A stretch of DNA of 64,000 bases from the NCBI RefSeq assembly GCF_036884295.1, contig NZ_CP145608.1, positions 1,116,001 through 1,180,000 on the forward strand, written 5' to 3'. The translations under genes and the position numbers were made by a program. This document shows, piece after piece, positions 25,925 through 35,048 of the stretch (within the stretch, counting starts at the first letter, position 1; the number at the start of each line of letters is the position of its first letter). Below the pieces are notes generated by a model. It ran no database searches and had not been told where the DNA came from. It was given only the letters and a program-made list of their open reading frames with translations. This DNA is from Brochothrix thermosphacta DSM 20171 = FSL F6-1036. Its GTDB lineage: Bacteria; Bacillota; Bacilli; Lactobacillales; Listeriaceae.

Positions 25925-27556
25925 ATGGGGTCTAATTTATTAAGAGGAACATTTATATTATCAGTAGCAACGTTGATATCGAAAATATTAGGTTTGATTT
26001 ATATTATTCCATTTACGGCAATTGTTAAAAATAATGATGCGATGTCGTTATATAACTATGGCTATATTCCGTATCAAATATTTTTAAGTGTTGCGACAGC
26101 AGGGTTGCCGTTAGCAGTTGCTAAGTATATTTCTAAGTATGAAGCACTTGGGGATTATGAAATTGGCCAACGCTTGTTTAAATCGGGTTTAGTCGTCATG
26201 ACACTAACAGGTGTAGCGAGTTTCGTATTAATGTATGTCTTTGCACCACAATTTGCACACATGGTCAATCCAGTGGATGCAAAAGGATTAACAGTTTGGT
26301 CGGATAATGATATTACCCGCGTTATTAGAGCTGTCAGTTGGGCATTAATTATTATTCCTTCAATGAGTTTAATCCGTGGGTATTTTCAAGGGAAGGGCTC
26401 AATGGGGCCTTCTGCAGTATCACAAGTAATTGAACAGTTTGTTCGTATTATCTTTATGTTAGTCGCAACATTCTTGGTATTATATACCTTTAATGGTTCA
26501 ATGGTTACCGCAATTTCTTATGCGACATTCGCAGCTTTTGTTGCAGCAGTGGCAAGTTTAGTGGTATTGATTGTGATGTATTACAAACGTAAACCCTACG
26601 AGGAAAAAGCAGCAATTCCAGTTCAGCAGTCACGTTCTAAAGTATCGCTCATTTCGATATACAAAGAAGTGCTTGTTTACGCAATTCCGTTTATCGCTAT
26701 TGGAGTCGCAATGCCTGTGTATCAAATGATTGATCAATATACAGTCACTCGTATTTTACAGCACATGTCATATAGTGCAAAAGAAGCTTTGTATTGGTTT
26801 AACTTTTTAAATTTCAATGCAAATAAATTAGTATTGATTCCTGTAACTTTGGCAACCGCTTTTTCAATGGCACTGTTACCAGTCGTTACGACCTCATATG
26901 TTCAAGGGAAATTTAAAGAAATGCACAAACAATTGGATGATGTCTTTCAAGTGCTAATGTTCGTAACTATTCCAGCATGTATTGGGATGATGGTTTTAGC
27001 ACGTCCAATCTATTCTGTGTTCTTTGGTGATTCAGCTGATGGAGCGACAGTGTTATTCTGGTACTCACCAGTCGCAATTTTATTTTCACTCTACATGGTG
27101 ACGACAGCAATATTACAAGGGATTGATCAACAACGTTATACAGTTTTTTCACTTGTATTAGGTCTGTTTATTAAAGTCATGACACAGTACCCATTGATTG
27201 AACTATGGGGTATTTATGGCGCAATTGCATCAACAGCACTAGGTTTCATTGTTGGTATCTGGGTAACGTTAGTTGTTATTCAACGTGATGCAGATTATCA
27301 TTTGGCAGTTGTTATTCGTCGAACAGTTTTAATGCTACTCATTTCAGCAGCGATGTTCGCAGGTGTATGGTTAGTTAACTACTTAATGGGCTTTATGTTC
27401 ACGCCAAAAAATCGTGGCGAAGCATTATTAATGACCAGTGTAGGTGCAGTCATAGGTATGTTAATTTATGGTTATCTATCAATGAAATCACGTTTAATTG
27501 ATCGTGTATTAGGTGAACGTGGCACAAGAATAAGAATGAAATTCAGAGTTAAATAG
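25925..27556 (+). CDS. Polysaccharide/lipid II flippase, MurJ/YtgP type (MOP superfamily)
   Basis: A 543-residue polytopic membrane protein with about 14 hydrophobic helices. The N-terminus NLLRGTFILSVATLISKILGLIY and the internal PYQIFLSVATAGLPLAVAKYIS stretch are typical of the YtgP/SpoVB branch of the MOP exporters. Bacillus YtgP is a MurJ homologue moving lipid II across the membrane. It is followed 8 bp later by a 16S rRNA pseudouridine synthase gene, as in Bacillus. ATG 25925 is chosen for its AGGTGA site; the frame is open 15 bp further upstream. Confidence 0.9.
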   Translation: MGSNLLRGTFILSVATLISKILGLIYIIPFTAIVKNNDAMSLYNYGYIPYQIFLSVATAGLPLAVAKYISKYEALGDYEIGQRLFKSGLVVMTLTGVASFVLMYVFAPQFAHMVNPVDAKGLTVWSDNDITRVIRAVSWALIIIPSMSLIRGYFQGKGSMGPSAVSQVIEQFVRIIFMLVATFLVLYTFNGSMVTAISYATFAAFVAAVASLVVLIVMYYKRKPYEEKAAIPVQQSRSKVSLISIYKEVLVYAIPFIAIGVAMPVYQMIDQYTVTRILQHMSYSAKEALYWFNFLNFNANKLVLIPVTLATAFSMALLPVVTTSYVQGKFKEMHKQLDDVFQVLMFVTIPACIGMMVLARPIYSVFFGDSADGATVLFWYSPVAILFSLYMVTTAILQGIDQQRYTVFSLVLGLFIKVMTQYPLIELWGIYGAIASTALGFIVGIWVTLVVIQRDADYHLAVVIRRTVLMLLISAAMFAGVWLVNYLMGFMFTPKNRGEALLMTSVGAVIGMLIYGYLSMKSRLIDRVLGERGTRIRMKFRVK

Positions 27557-27564
27557 GAGGCACT

Positions 27565-28281
27565 ATGCGTTTAGATAAATGGTTGAACGATTTAAAGATT
27601 TGTAGTCGAAGAGAAAGTGGTAAATACATTAAACAACACCGTATTGTTGTTAATGACGTTGTGATGACAAACGGAAAGCAACATATTTCACCTGAAACAG
27701 ATACAATAACAATCGATGGCGAAGCCCGTCGTAGTTATGAACGTGATTTGTATTATATTATGCACAAGCCTGCTGGAGTTGTGACTGCAACGACAGATCG
27801 TATGCATGAAACAGTCATTGATTTAATTGCAGATGAAGATAACCGCAAAGACTTGTTTCCAGTCGGGCGCTTAGATAAAGATACAGAAGGTCTGCTGGTG
27901 ATTACGAATGATGGTCCACTCGCACACCGTTTGTTATCACCTAAAAAACACATCGAAAAAGTCTACTATGCGCAAATCGATGGTGAAGTGACCGCTGCAG
28001 ATGTAAAAACATTTGAAGAAGGCGTTGTTATTAACGAAGAATTCACAGCACAGCCTGCTAAATTAAACGTTCTAACAAGTGGTGAAGGCGTTTCTGAAGT
28101 AGAAATCACTGTTTATGAAGGCAAATTTCATCAAGTTAAACGTATGTTTATTGCTGTTGAAAAGGAAGTTACATACCTTAAACGAATTAAAATGGGTGGC
28201 TTTGATTTGCCTGCTGACCTCGAACTTGGTGAATACCGTCATCTAACAGCTGAAGAAATGGATCAGTTAGAAGGCAAATAA
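27565..28281 (+). CDS. 16S rRNA pseudouridine synthase, RsuA family
   Basis: 238 residues: S4-like RNA-binding domain (MRLDKWLNDLKICSRRE) and the catalytic domain with GRLDKDTEGLL, catalytic Asp104, and the VKRMF motif. RsuA-type enzymes modify uridine 516 of 16S rRNA. It lies 8 bp after the flippase with an AGGAGG ribosome binding site, so the two form an operon. Confidence 0.93.
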   Translation: MRLDKWLNDLKICSRRESGKYIKQHRIVVNDVVMTNGKQHISPETDTITIDGEARRSYERDLYYIMHKPAGVVTATTDRMHETVIDLIADEDNRKDLFPVGRLDKDTEGLLVITNDGPLAHRLLSPKKHIEKVYYAQIDGEVTAADVKTFEEGVVINEEFTAQPAKLNVLTSGEGVSEVEITVYEGKFHQVKRMFIAVEKEVTYLKRIKMGGFDLPADLELGEYRHLTAEEMDQLEGK

Positions 28282-28294
28282 GAATCAATACGAT

Positions 28295-28322
28295 TTGAAT
28301 AAACATAGAATGATGTTATAAT
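28295..28322 (+). promoter_or_regulatory. Sigma-A promoter of zur
   Basis: TTGAAT and TATAAT with a 16-bp spacer, 37 bp upstream of the start codon. Confidence 0.7.
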
Positions 28323-28358
28323 AAAACCAGATATAAATTAAGAAAGGGACTGATTTTC

Positions 28359-28778
28359 ATGGGAATTAGTGTCGATCAAGCATTGACTACCCTTAAAGAT
28401 AAGGGCTACAAATTTACAGATAAACGCGAGTTTATTTTAGAGTATTTTAAAACGGAGAATAAGTACTTAACAGCTAAAGATGTATTACATGCGATGAAAA
28501 CTGATTTTCCAACATTAAGCTTTGATACTGTGTATCGCAATTTAAAACTATTTGTTGATTTGGATTTATTCGAAGAAACAGAATTGAATGGTGAAAAACA
28601 ATTTCGTTTAACTTGTGTACATGGGCATCATCATCATTTTATTTGCATTCAATGTGGTTCAACAAAAGAAATTGATATGTGTCCGATGAATTTTTTGAGT
28701 CAAAGCTTACCCGGTTATCAAATCGATGGCCATAAATTTGAGATTTATGGCAAGTGCCCTGAATGTTTGGCAAGTTAA
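28359..28778 (+). CDS. zur: Zinc uptake regulator Zur (Fur family)
   Basis: A 139-residue Fur-family repressor. The winged helix ([28 protein letters not shown]) is followed by the metal sites: GHHHHFIC cluster and structural zinc cysteines 96, 99, 133 and 136. The sequence follows Bacillus Zur closely as I remember it ([30 protein letters not shown]) more than Fur or PerR. It should repress zinc import genes when zinc is plentiful; none of those is nearby. Own promoter; not coupled to rsuA. Confidence 0.88.
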   Translation: MGISVDQALTTLKDKGYKFTDKREFILEYFKTENKYLTAKDVLHAMKTDFPTLSFDTVYRNLKLFVDLDLFEETELNGEKQFRLTCVHGHHHHFICIQCGSTKEIDMCPMNFLSQSLPGYQIDGHKFEIYGKCPECLAS

Positions 28779-28851
28779 GCTATAAAACATGGGTAAAGTA
28801 GGAATTTTAGTTTTTTGATAATTTCCAAATGGTATGAATATTATTTTTTCT

Positions 28852-28887
28852 AAAAAAGAATCTCGTCTATATGACGGGATTCTTTTT
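28852..28887. terminator. Bidirectional terminator after zur
   Basis: AAAAAGAATC/GATTCTTTTT with inner CGTC/GACG; it serves zur on one side and the minus-strand relic on the other. Confidence 0.85.
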
Positions 28888-28894
28888 GTGTAAT

Positions 28895-29068
28895 TTAGCG
28901 ACCATATTTCACGTGTTCTAATTGAATTTCTCCAGACATTTTCATATCGCGAGAAGTGGTTCTTAAAGATTCATCCTCTGACAAACCTTCATTTTCAATT
29001 TTATAAGATACAGGCGACATTCCATATTTATTTAAAAATCCAGTTAATGTAGTTTCCTCTCTAAGATA
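28895..29068 (-). pseudogene. Fragment of an unidentified gene
   Basis: Open minus-strand frame without a start: LREETTLTGFLNKYGMSPV, then SYKIENEGLSEDESL and RTTSRDMKMSGEIQLEHVKYGR, stop. The composition looks protein-coding but there is no start codon with a ribosome binding site, so it is probably the C-terminal end of a lost gene. Family unknown. Confidence 0.4.
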
Positions 29069-29137
29069 CTATAAGAGAAGCATTATTACTGGATCTAATT
29101 TTCAGCAAGTGTTTTTCTATTGAAGAGGTAGTTTAAA

Positions 29138-29506
29138 TTATTTTCTGCTTAAAGCAAGAATACCTGCTACAACAATGATAATTCCACTTAAAATACCAAG
29201 CACAGAAACGAAAATAATATTTAAAATACCACAAATAATTATTAGCCATCCGAATAAAATACGCTTTTTATTGATCATACAAGATAAAACTAATGCTAAA
29301 ACTGATACGGCAATACAGGCTAAACCTAATCCAGCTACACCAGTACCACCTTCTGCATCTAACGCCGCACCGATTCCTCCCACGAATAAAGCCATAACTC
29401 CTGCAATCATACCAAAAATGCCACCGATAATACCTAAAACCATTTCAGCAACACGACTGGTAGTTGATTTCACTCGAACCTCTACTAAATCTACGTTCTT
29501 TGACAT
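29138..29506 (-). CDS. DUF4064-type small membrane protein
   Basis: 122 residues: a polar N-terminus (RVKSTTSRVAEMVLGIIGG) and four hydrophobic helices with the GIFGMIAGVMALFVGGIGAA pattern of DUF4064 proteins, ending in GILALSRK. Function of the family is unknown. A clear AGGTGG ribosome binding site precedes it. No partner gene; the plus-strand frame of similar length across it is a shadow. Confidence 0.8.
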   Translation of the reverse strand: MSKNVDLVEVRVKSTTSRVAEMVLGIIGGIFGMIAGVMALFVGGIGAALDAEGGTGVAGLGLACIAVSVLALVLSCMINKKRILFGWLIIICGILNIIFVSVLGILSGIIIVVAGILALSRK

Positions 29507-29729
29507 TATAAAACCACCTTTTATTTAATTGTATACGAGCTAAACGCTAGAACGTTGAAGCTAATATCACCCTTAATGGTACATCATAACTTGATAGATA
29601 TGTATGTATTAGTATAAAATGTAAAAAAAGCGGATTAACTGTGTAGTGCATGACTTTATTCAACAAGTTATTTCTGTGAAAAGCTAATAATTAGTAAAAT
29701 ATACCAATAATTTCAAACGAGGTGTTTTT

Positions 29730-30275
29730 ATGAAGAAACAAGGCATTGAGTTAAGGCCGATTAAACAGACTGATTTACAAAAACTGTGGGAGATTGGTTT
29801 TAAAGAAAATGATGCAAGCTGGAAAAAGTGGGATGGGCCATACTTTCAAAAAAAAACATTTACAAAGGCCATTTTTATGGCTGAGAAAGAACTAGAGTGG
29901 GTTGATAATCCAAATCGTTTTGTAATTATGTGTGATGATGAAATAATCGGGACCATTAGTGCGTATTGGTTAGATCCTGAACTTCAAAAGTGGTTAGAAT
30001 TCGGCTTATGTATCTATACGGATAAATATTGGGGTCGCGGTGTTGGGGCGATTGCGTGCTCTATGTGGCTAGATTATTTGTTTGAAAGCCATTCTGAATT
30101 ACGTCGCATTGGTTTTACTACTTGGTCAGGGAATAAGCGAATGATTAAGTTAGGGGAACGTTTAGGTATGACCTGTGAAGCGACCATTCGACAAGTGCGC
30201 TTTTTTGAAGGTGAATGGTATGATTCAATAAAATATGGTGTTTTAGCGACGGAATGGCAAGAATCTAGAAATTAA
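29730..30275 (+). CDS. GNAT family N-acetyltransferase (RimJ/RimL-like)
   Basis: 181 residues with the GNAT fold of the RimL subgroup: RPIKQTDLQKLWEI at the start, the acetyl-CoA-binding GRGVGAIACSMWLDYLF in the middle, and the LGERLGMTCEATIRQ end typical of enzymes acting on protein N-termini or small amines. Substrate unknown. ACGAGGTG ribosome binding site. It is convergent with the PfpI-type gene, with a shared terminator between. Confidence 0.88.
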   Translation: MKKQGIELRPIKQTDLQKLWEIGFKENDASWKKWDGPYFQKKTFTKAIFMAEKELEWVDNPNRFVIMCDDEIIGTISAYWLDPELQKWLEFGLCIYTDKYWGRGVGAIACSMWLDYLFESHSELRRIGFTTWSGNKRMIKLGERLGMTCEATIRQVRFFEGEWYDSIKYGVLATEWQESRN

Positions 30276-30322
30276 TGATTGGATAGAGTGACAAAGAAGT
30301 GTCGCTTTTATCTAACCAAAAG

Positions 30323-30353
30323 AAGATACCTCAAAAATAAAGGTATCTTTTTT
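30323..30353. terminator. Bidirectional terminator
   Basis: AAGATACCT/AGGTATCTT stem with T run, between convergent genes. Confidence 0.85.
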
Positions 30354-30411
30354 ATATATTTGAAACATAATTAATGCACAAACAATACATAAAAAACAGC
30401 TTAATAAGAAG

Positions 30412-30993
30412 TTAAAAGCCCATCAATTCACGTACTTTATGACAATTTTCTTTTGAGGTTAATCTTTCTAAGGCTAAAAAGGCAACTTCGAAGGCGGTTC
30501 CTGGATTAGAAGAAGTAATAATATTATTGTCAACTACAATGGGAGCATCAACTAAATTTGCTCCAAAGTTGGCTAATTGGCGGCGGCGAATACTGGTAGG
30601 GTGATTGTATGTTGTCGCTTTGCGCCCTTTTAAAATACCGCTATTACCAAGGGCCAGTGAAGCAACACAAATCGTGGCGATTAGTTTATTATTATCATTA
30701 AAATGACGGATGATTTTACTAAATCGAGCATCAAAAGCATCGCTATAAAAACCTGCTTCTTCAAAGCCACCTGGAATAACTAGTGCATCAAAGTCATCTA
30801 GATTAACCTCGCTCACTAAAAATTCAGGCGTGACTGTGAAATTCCATGTGCATTTTAATTGGGGGTGAAGCCCCACAGTTATAAGTTCAGTAGTACCATC
30901 ACCTTCCAGTTGATTCCAACCGAACACATCCGTAAAGACACTGGCTTCTACAGCTTCAAACCCGTTAGCGAGAAGTAATAAAGTTTTTGTCAT
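30412..30993 (-). CDS. DJ-1/PfpI family protein
   Basis: 193 residues of the DJ-1/PfpI/ThiJ class I glutamine-amidotransferase-like fold. The nucleophile elbow contains Cys109 in ATICVASLALG and the conserved acidic residue near position 15 (GFEAVEA). Members act as deglycases, chaperones or holdases; the precise role is not visible. AGGGAGG ribosome binding site. Divergent from the Lrp-type regulator at 31125, which may control it. Confidence 0.9.
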   Translation of the reverse strand: MTKTLLLLANGFEAVEASVFTDVFGWNQLEGDGTTELITVGLHPQLKCTWNFTVTPEFLVSEVNLDDFDALVIPGGFEEAGFYSDAFDARFSKIIRHFNDNNKLIATICVASLALGNSGILKGRKATTYNHPTSIRRRQLANFGANLVDAPIVVDNNIITSSNPGTAFEVAFLALERLTSKENCHKVRELMGF

Positions 30994-31124
30994 ATGAATC
31001 CCTCCTTAACAATAAGTTTACCGAAAAGACAGAAAACGATACAGTTATAAAATAAAGGATATGCTATAATTTGGTATATAATCTAAGGCTTTTTAATGAA
31101 TAAACTATAGAAATGAGGGGTATA

Positions 31125-31541
31125 ATGGATACAACGGATACAAAAATATTGGAATTAATGCAAAATAATGCGCGTATTTCAATGAAAGAGTTGGGGAGTG
31201 CAGTGTCACTCACAGCTCCAGCTGCTAAAGAGCGTGTTGTGAGAATGGAAGAAAAAGGTATTATTATGGGTTACCAAACACAAATTTCATTGCCAGCTCT
31301 CGGTAGAAATGTGGCAGCCTATATCTTGTTTGAGACACACAATTGCAAAGCTTTTCAAACGTTTTGTGTTGCATACCCGGATGTATTAGAATGCCATCGT
31401 TTAGCAGGGCAATACAGTTATTTAGTGAAAATCAATACGGCAACAATGGAAACGTTAGAGCAGTTTATCGACGAAGCGATTCGTTACGGTCAATCCTCAA
31501 CACACCTTGTTTTTTCGTCTGTAGAAAACAATGTGATTTAA
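31125..31541 (+). CDS. Lrp/AsnC family transcriptional regulator
   Basis: 138 residues: winged helix (DTKILELMQNNARISMKEL, TAPAAKERVVRMEEKGII) and an ACT-like sensor domain (VLECHRLAGQYSYLVKINTAT). ATG 31125 follows GAGGGG; ATG 31113 is inside that site and unlikely. Second Lrp-type protein in the window, clearly distinct from that at 25208. Divergent neighbour of the DJ-1/PfpI gene. Confidence 0.9.
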   Translation: MDTTDTKILELMQNNARISMKELGSAVSLTAPAAKERVVRMEEKGIIMGYQTQISLPALGRNVAAYILFETHNCKAFQTFCVAYPDVLECHRLAGQYSYLVKINTATMETLEQFIDEAIRYGQSSTHLVFSSVENNVI

Positions 31542-31639
31542 AGTTGACTTGGAACTGGTTTCATAAGTTAACCTAAGTATGTATGCCATTTGTAATTATG
31601 AAATGATAATAAAAGAACGTATAAAGGGGCGCGTAATGA

Positions 31640-32572
31640 ATGAATATCAAAGACATTGCTAGAATATCGGGGTATTCTGTGACAACGGTATCACGTGTTA
31701 TTAACGACCATCCCTATGTCTCTGATGAAAAAAGACAGCGGATAAAAAAGGTCATGCAAGATGTGGGTTATGTACCCAATAATACGGCACGTGCATTAAG
31801 TAGTGGACGTTCTAAAAATATAGGAATTGTAATGCCGTTTTCAAATTATCCTTACTTTGAAAGAATCATTGCGGGCGTGGTTGAAAGTGCCTTTGAAAAA
31901 GGGTATAAGGTCACTTTATTGCCAACCAACTATGATAAAAAAACTGAGGAAGACTACTTTAAACAGCTGCAAGCAAAAAGTTTTGATGGCTTAATTATTA
32001 CGTCTAAATGTAATGATTTTTCGATGATTGCTCATTATCAAACATATGGTCCAATTGTATGTTGTGAAGAAACATTGGATTATCCAATATCTTCAGTTTC
32101 AATTGACCGTCATCCTGCACTCGTTAGTGCGTTGGTTTTTTTAAGAGAAACCGGTTGTCGACGGGTTGCAGTGACAGTAAGCCGTGAAGCATCTGAAAGC
32201 GCTAGTACACGAGCGATTATAAAAGCTTATAGAGAAGTTTATGGGGAACTACCAGAAACGTTATTTTATCGTGATTGTTCGATTATGGAAGATGGCGTTG
32301 CCGCAGTGCAACATTTTATGACGGAACAACCAACAATTGATGCTATATTTACAAATGGAGATGAGATTGCTGCTGGAGTAGTGAAAGCTTTAGAAACGTT
32401 TAAACGTTCAGATATACACGTGATGGGGCAAGGTGCGTCTTTAACGAGCGATATTCTACAAATACCAACGATTGATCATCATTTACACCAAATTGGCAAA
32501 GAAGCTTTTCGACATCTCTTTTTAATAGAACAGGAAAAAACAACGTTAGCTTCGACGTTTATAAGCCGTTAA
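31640..32572 (+). CDS. LacI family transcriptional regulator
   Basis: 310 residues. N-terminal LacI helix-turn-helix and hinge (MNIKDIARISGYSVTTVSRV, NNTARALSSGRSKNIGIVMP) and a periplasmic-binding-protein-like sensor domain (DGLIITSK, SVSIDRHPAL, DAIFTNGDEIAAG). Ligand probably a sugar but no sugar gene is adjacent, so the target is elsewhere or it acts globally. RBS AAAGGGGCG. Confidence 0.92.
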   Translation: MNIKDIARISGYSVTTVSRVINDHPYVSDEKRQRIKKVMQDVGYVPNNTARALSSGRSKNIGIVMPFSNYPYFERIIAGVVESAFEKGYKVTLLPTNYDKKTEEDYFKQLQAKSFDGLIITSKCNDFSMIAHYQTYGPIVCCEETLDYPISSVSIDRHPALVSALVFLRETGCRRVAVTVSREASESASTRAIIKAYREVYGELPETLFYRDCSIMEDGVAAVQHFMTEQPTIDAIFTNGDEIAAGVVKALETFKRSDIHVMGQGASLTSDILQIPTIDHHLHQIGKEAFRHLFLIEQEKTTLASTFISR

Positions 32573-32609
32573 GCGATTCAATCATTTGGAAGAGAGGAGG
32601 GCGGTAACT

Positions 32610-32831
32610 ATGAATAAAAGAGGCATTATTGATCGTTTTGAAGGTGAATGGGCTGTTTTAGAATTTGAAACAGGTATGGAAGATATTTTGAAAACGACAT
32701 TACCAAAAAATATCAACGTAGGTGATGTGTTAGTCTTTGGTGATACGACTATTACGATTGATACCGATGCTCGTAAACAGCGCGAAGCTGAAATTGACCG
32801 TTTAGCCGACGAGTTGTTTGAAGATGAGTGA
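32610..32831 (+). CDS. DUF3006 domain protein
   Basis: 73 residues: MNKRGIIDRFEGEWAVLEFE matches the DUF3006 start, followed by LPKNINVGDVLVFGD and an acidic coil. In many Firmicutes DUF3006 genes sit beside ComEC-like metallo-beta-lactamase proteins; here such a protein is 1.3 kb away (34128). ATG 32610 is chosen for the GGAGGGCGG site. Confidence 0.8.
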   Translation: MNKRGIIDRFEGEWAVLEFETGMEDILKTTLPKNINVGDVLVFGDTTITIDTDARKQREAEIDRLADELFEDE

Positions 32832-32859
32832 GGGGTATTTTAAAAAAAGAGGTGAAAAA

Positions 32860-33202
32860 ATGAGTGTGAAAGTGGGACAACAATGTCCAGTTGAAAAAAA
32901 CAGTCAGTTTATTAAGCAATAAATGGAAGGTGTTAATCATCCGTGAATTATTAATTGAAACACAGCGTTTTAATGCCTTACAACGAACGCTTGGTGGCAT
33001 TACACAAAAAGTATTAACGAGTAATTTAAAAGAGATGGAAAAATCAGGCTTAGTTAATCGCGAAGTTTTTCCTGTGACACCTCCTCATGTTGAATACAGC
33101 CTAACAAGTCGTGGAAGAAGTCTTGAACCGATTTTAGAAACAATGGCTGTTTGGGGATTAGCCTATATGGCTGAAGAAGAATTACAGTTAGAAGAAAGTT
33201 AA
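32860..33202 (+). pseudogene. HxlR family regulator, frameshifted in an A-run
   Basis: From ATG 32860 (RBS AGAGGTG) the frame gives MSVKVGQQCPVEK and then runs to a stop. Seven A at 32894-32900 stand where six would keep the frame. In the next frame the protein continues TVSLLSNKWKVLIIRELL, IETQRFNALQRTLGGITQKVLTSNL and RGRSLEPIL, a complete HxlR winged helix. The redox-sensing cysteine of CPVEK is thus cut off. Translation could begin at TTG 32891 without a ribosome binding site, or slippage on A7 could restore the protein. The downstream oxidoreductase gene is a typical HxlR partner. Confidence 0.75.
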
Positions 33203-33311
33203 CAGTTTCCATTTGGATACTAGGGCACTTTATTGTGCGTAATTTTCAAACACCTAGACGTTTGATATAGTGATAAGAGTAGTTCATCACATATCACATG
33301 GAGGTATTTTT

Positions 33312-33944
33312 ATGAAAATAGGTATCATTGGAGCTGCAGGTCAAAGTGGCGTTTTATTAGTAGAAGAAGCACTTAAACAAGGTCATGAAGTGACCGCAAT
33401 TGTACGTGATTCAAATAAAGTTTCAAATAAAGAGGTAGCTATTATTGAAAAGGATTTATTTGCTTTAGAGCTAGTGGATTTGGTAGACTTCGATGTTGTT
33501 ATTGATGCTTTTGGGGCATGGGGAGAAAATATTCCGTTACACATTACATCACTAAAACATTTACGCTCTATTTTAAAAGGTCATAAAACAACCCGTTTAG
33601 TCGTTATTGGTAGTGCGGGAAGTTTGTTACTTGATGATAACGGCACACGTTTAATCGATTCACCAGATATGCCGGCAGAATTTAAACCATTAGCGACTGT
33701 TATGGCACAAGCCTATGATGAATTGAAAGGTGACTCAGAGGTAAATTGGACATACGTCAGTCCACCACCAGTATTTATCGTTGAAGCGCCGTTAACAAAT
33801 AATGTACAATTAGGTGACGATTATTTGATGGTAAACGCTCAAGGCGAAGCCAAATTAAGTTATGCTGATCTTGCTGTGGTTGTGATTGCAGAATTACAAA
33901 CGGCAAACTATCTTAATAAACGAATGAGTATTATTGAAAAATAG
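33312..33944 (+). CDS. NAD(P)-binding oxidoreductase, YwnB/NmrA-like
   Basis: 210 residues, atypical short-chain dehydrogenase. The N-terminal Rossmann motif GIIGAAGQSG is followed by VVIDAFGAWGEN and LVVIGSAGSLLL, ending with an NAD-epimerase-like LSYADLAVVVIAEL. Related proteins protect against quinones or electrophiles and are often controlled by an HxlR regulator, as would be the case here. ATG 33312 has GGAGG 8 bp upstream. Terminator at 33993. Confidence 0.87.
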   Translation: MKIGIIGAAGQSGVLLVEEALKQGHEVTAIVRDSNKVSNKEVAIIEKDLFALELVDLVDFDVVIDAFGAWGENIPLHITSLKHLRSILKGHKTTRLVVIGSAGSLLLDDNGTRLIDSPDMPAEFKPLATVMAQAYDELKGDSEVNWTYVSPPPVFIVEAPLTNNVQLGDDYLMVNAQGEAKLSYADLAVVVIAELQTANYLNKRMSIIEK

Positions 33945-33992
33945 GAGTCATTTCATTGTTTATTTTCGAATAATAAATACTAAATAAGGCCG

Positions 33993-34025
33993 AAACCACA
34001 CGAACTGTTTGTGTGGTTTTTTTAT
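33993..34025 (+). terminator. Terminator
   Basis: AAACCACAC/GTGTGGTTT stem followed by seven T. Confidence 0.9.
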
Positions 34026-34127
34026 GTAAAAAGTAATAGTTATTTATTTTTTTGTATCAGCTCTTCTTAAAATAGAGGTAACTGTGTATACTGAAATAGA
34101 TAGTTAAAAGATATTGGGGGCGTTTTT

Positions 34128-34967
34128 TTGAAGAAATTACGTATAATTATTGCAGCTGTAATGGTGTTGTTTTTGTTGGCAGGGGCGACACCAGCTAAAA
34201 ATAGTTCTGCAGTTAAAGTACATATTATTAATGTAGGGCAAGGGGATGCCACTCTTGTGCAAACGGGGAGAGAAAATATTCTTATTGATGGCGGGAATAA
34301 AGGAAAAGGAAAAACGGTCATTGCTTACTTAAAGAAGCATAAGGTACGGACGTTAAATGCAGTTGTTTCAACGCATCCTGATGCAGATCATGTAGGTGGT
34401 TTAGCTGCAGTTATTGATGAAATGAACGTTAAGTCAGTTTATGCACCTCGCGTTACACATACAACAATTGCATACAGTAATTTTTTGAAAGCTGTTAAGC
34501 GTAATAAATTAAAAATTAAAGTAGCGAAAAAGGGTGTGACCATACCGACAGCACCTCACAACGTCAATATGACATTTATTGCGCCTGTTAAGGACTATCA
34601 TAAAAATGACCTTAATAATTGGAGTGCCGTGCTGAAATTACAGCATGGAAAAAAACAGTTTTTGTTTACAGGTGATATTGAAACTAAAGCTGAAAATGAT
34701 TTAGTTAAAGCGAAATTACTTAATAAAGTAGATGTATTAAAAGTAAGTCATCATGGTGCGAAGGAAGCAACAACAGCTAATTTTTTAGCCAAAACTAAAC
34801 CAGCTTATGCGGCAATCAGTGTCGGTGGAAAGAATCGTTACGGGCACCCAACAGGTCCAACGTTAAAAAGACTCTCTAAAATTGGAGCAAAAGTGTATCG
34901 GACAGATAAAGGTGGAACAATCGTTTTTTCATCCAATGGTAAAAAAATTAAAGTGACTCGTAAATAA
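34128..34967 (+). CDS. Secreted ComEC/Rec2-like metallo-beta-lactamase fold hydrolase
   Basis: 279 residues. A signal peptide (KKLRIIIAAVMVLFLLAG) is followed by the metallo-beta-lactamase domain: HIINVGQGDATLV, the zinc motif STHPDADHVGG, LFTGDIE and VSHHGA. This is the stand-alone form of the ComEC C-terminal domain; such proteins are proposed to cut extracellular DNA or to hydrolyse other phosphodiesters, and the exact substrate is unknown. TTG start at 34128 behind GGGGG with 7-bp spacing. The leader ATTGGGGG at 34113-34120 matches the small-RNA loops described at 22997-23533. Confidence 0.87.
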   Translation: MKKLRIIIAAVMVLFLLAGATPAKNSSAVKVHIINVGQGDATLVQTGRENILIDGGNKGKGKTVIAYLKKHKVRTLNAVVSTHPDADHVGGLAAVIDEMNVKSVYAPRVTHTTIAYSNFLKAVKRNKLKIKVAKKGVTIPTAPHNVNMTFIAPVKDYHKNDLNNWSAVLKLQHGKKQFLFTGDIETKAENDLVKAKLLNKVDVLKVSHHGAKEATTANFLAKTKPAYAAISVGGKNRYGHPTGPTLKRLSKIGAKVYRTDKGGTIVFSSNGKKIKVTRK

Positions 34968-35048
34968 CCCGCAAATTTTTCGAGGATAGTAGTAGACATG
35001 TGTTATAATCAAAGAGGACTTTATGCAACTGTAGAAGGGATCGACATT

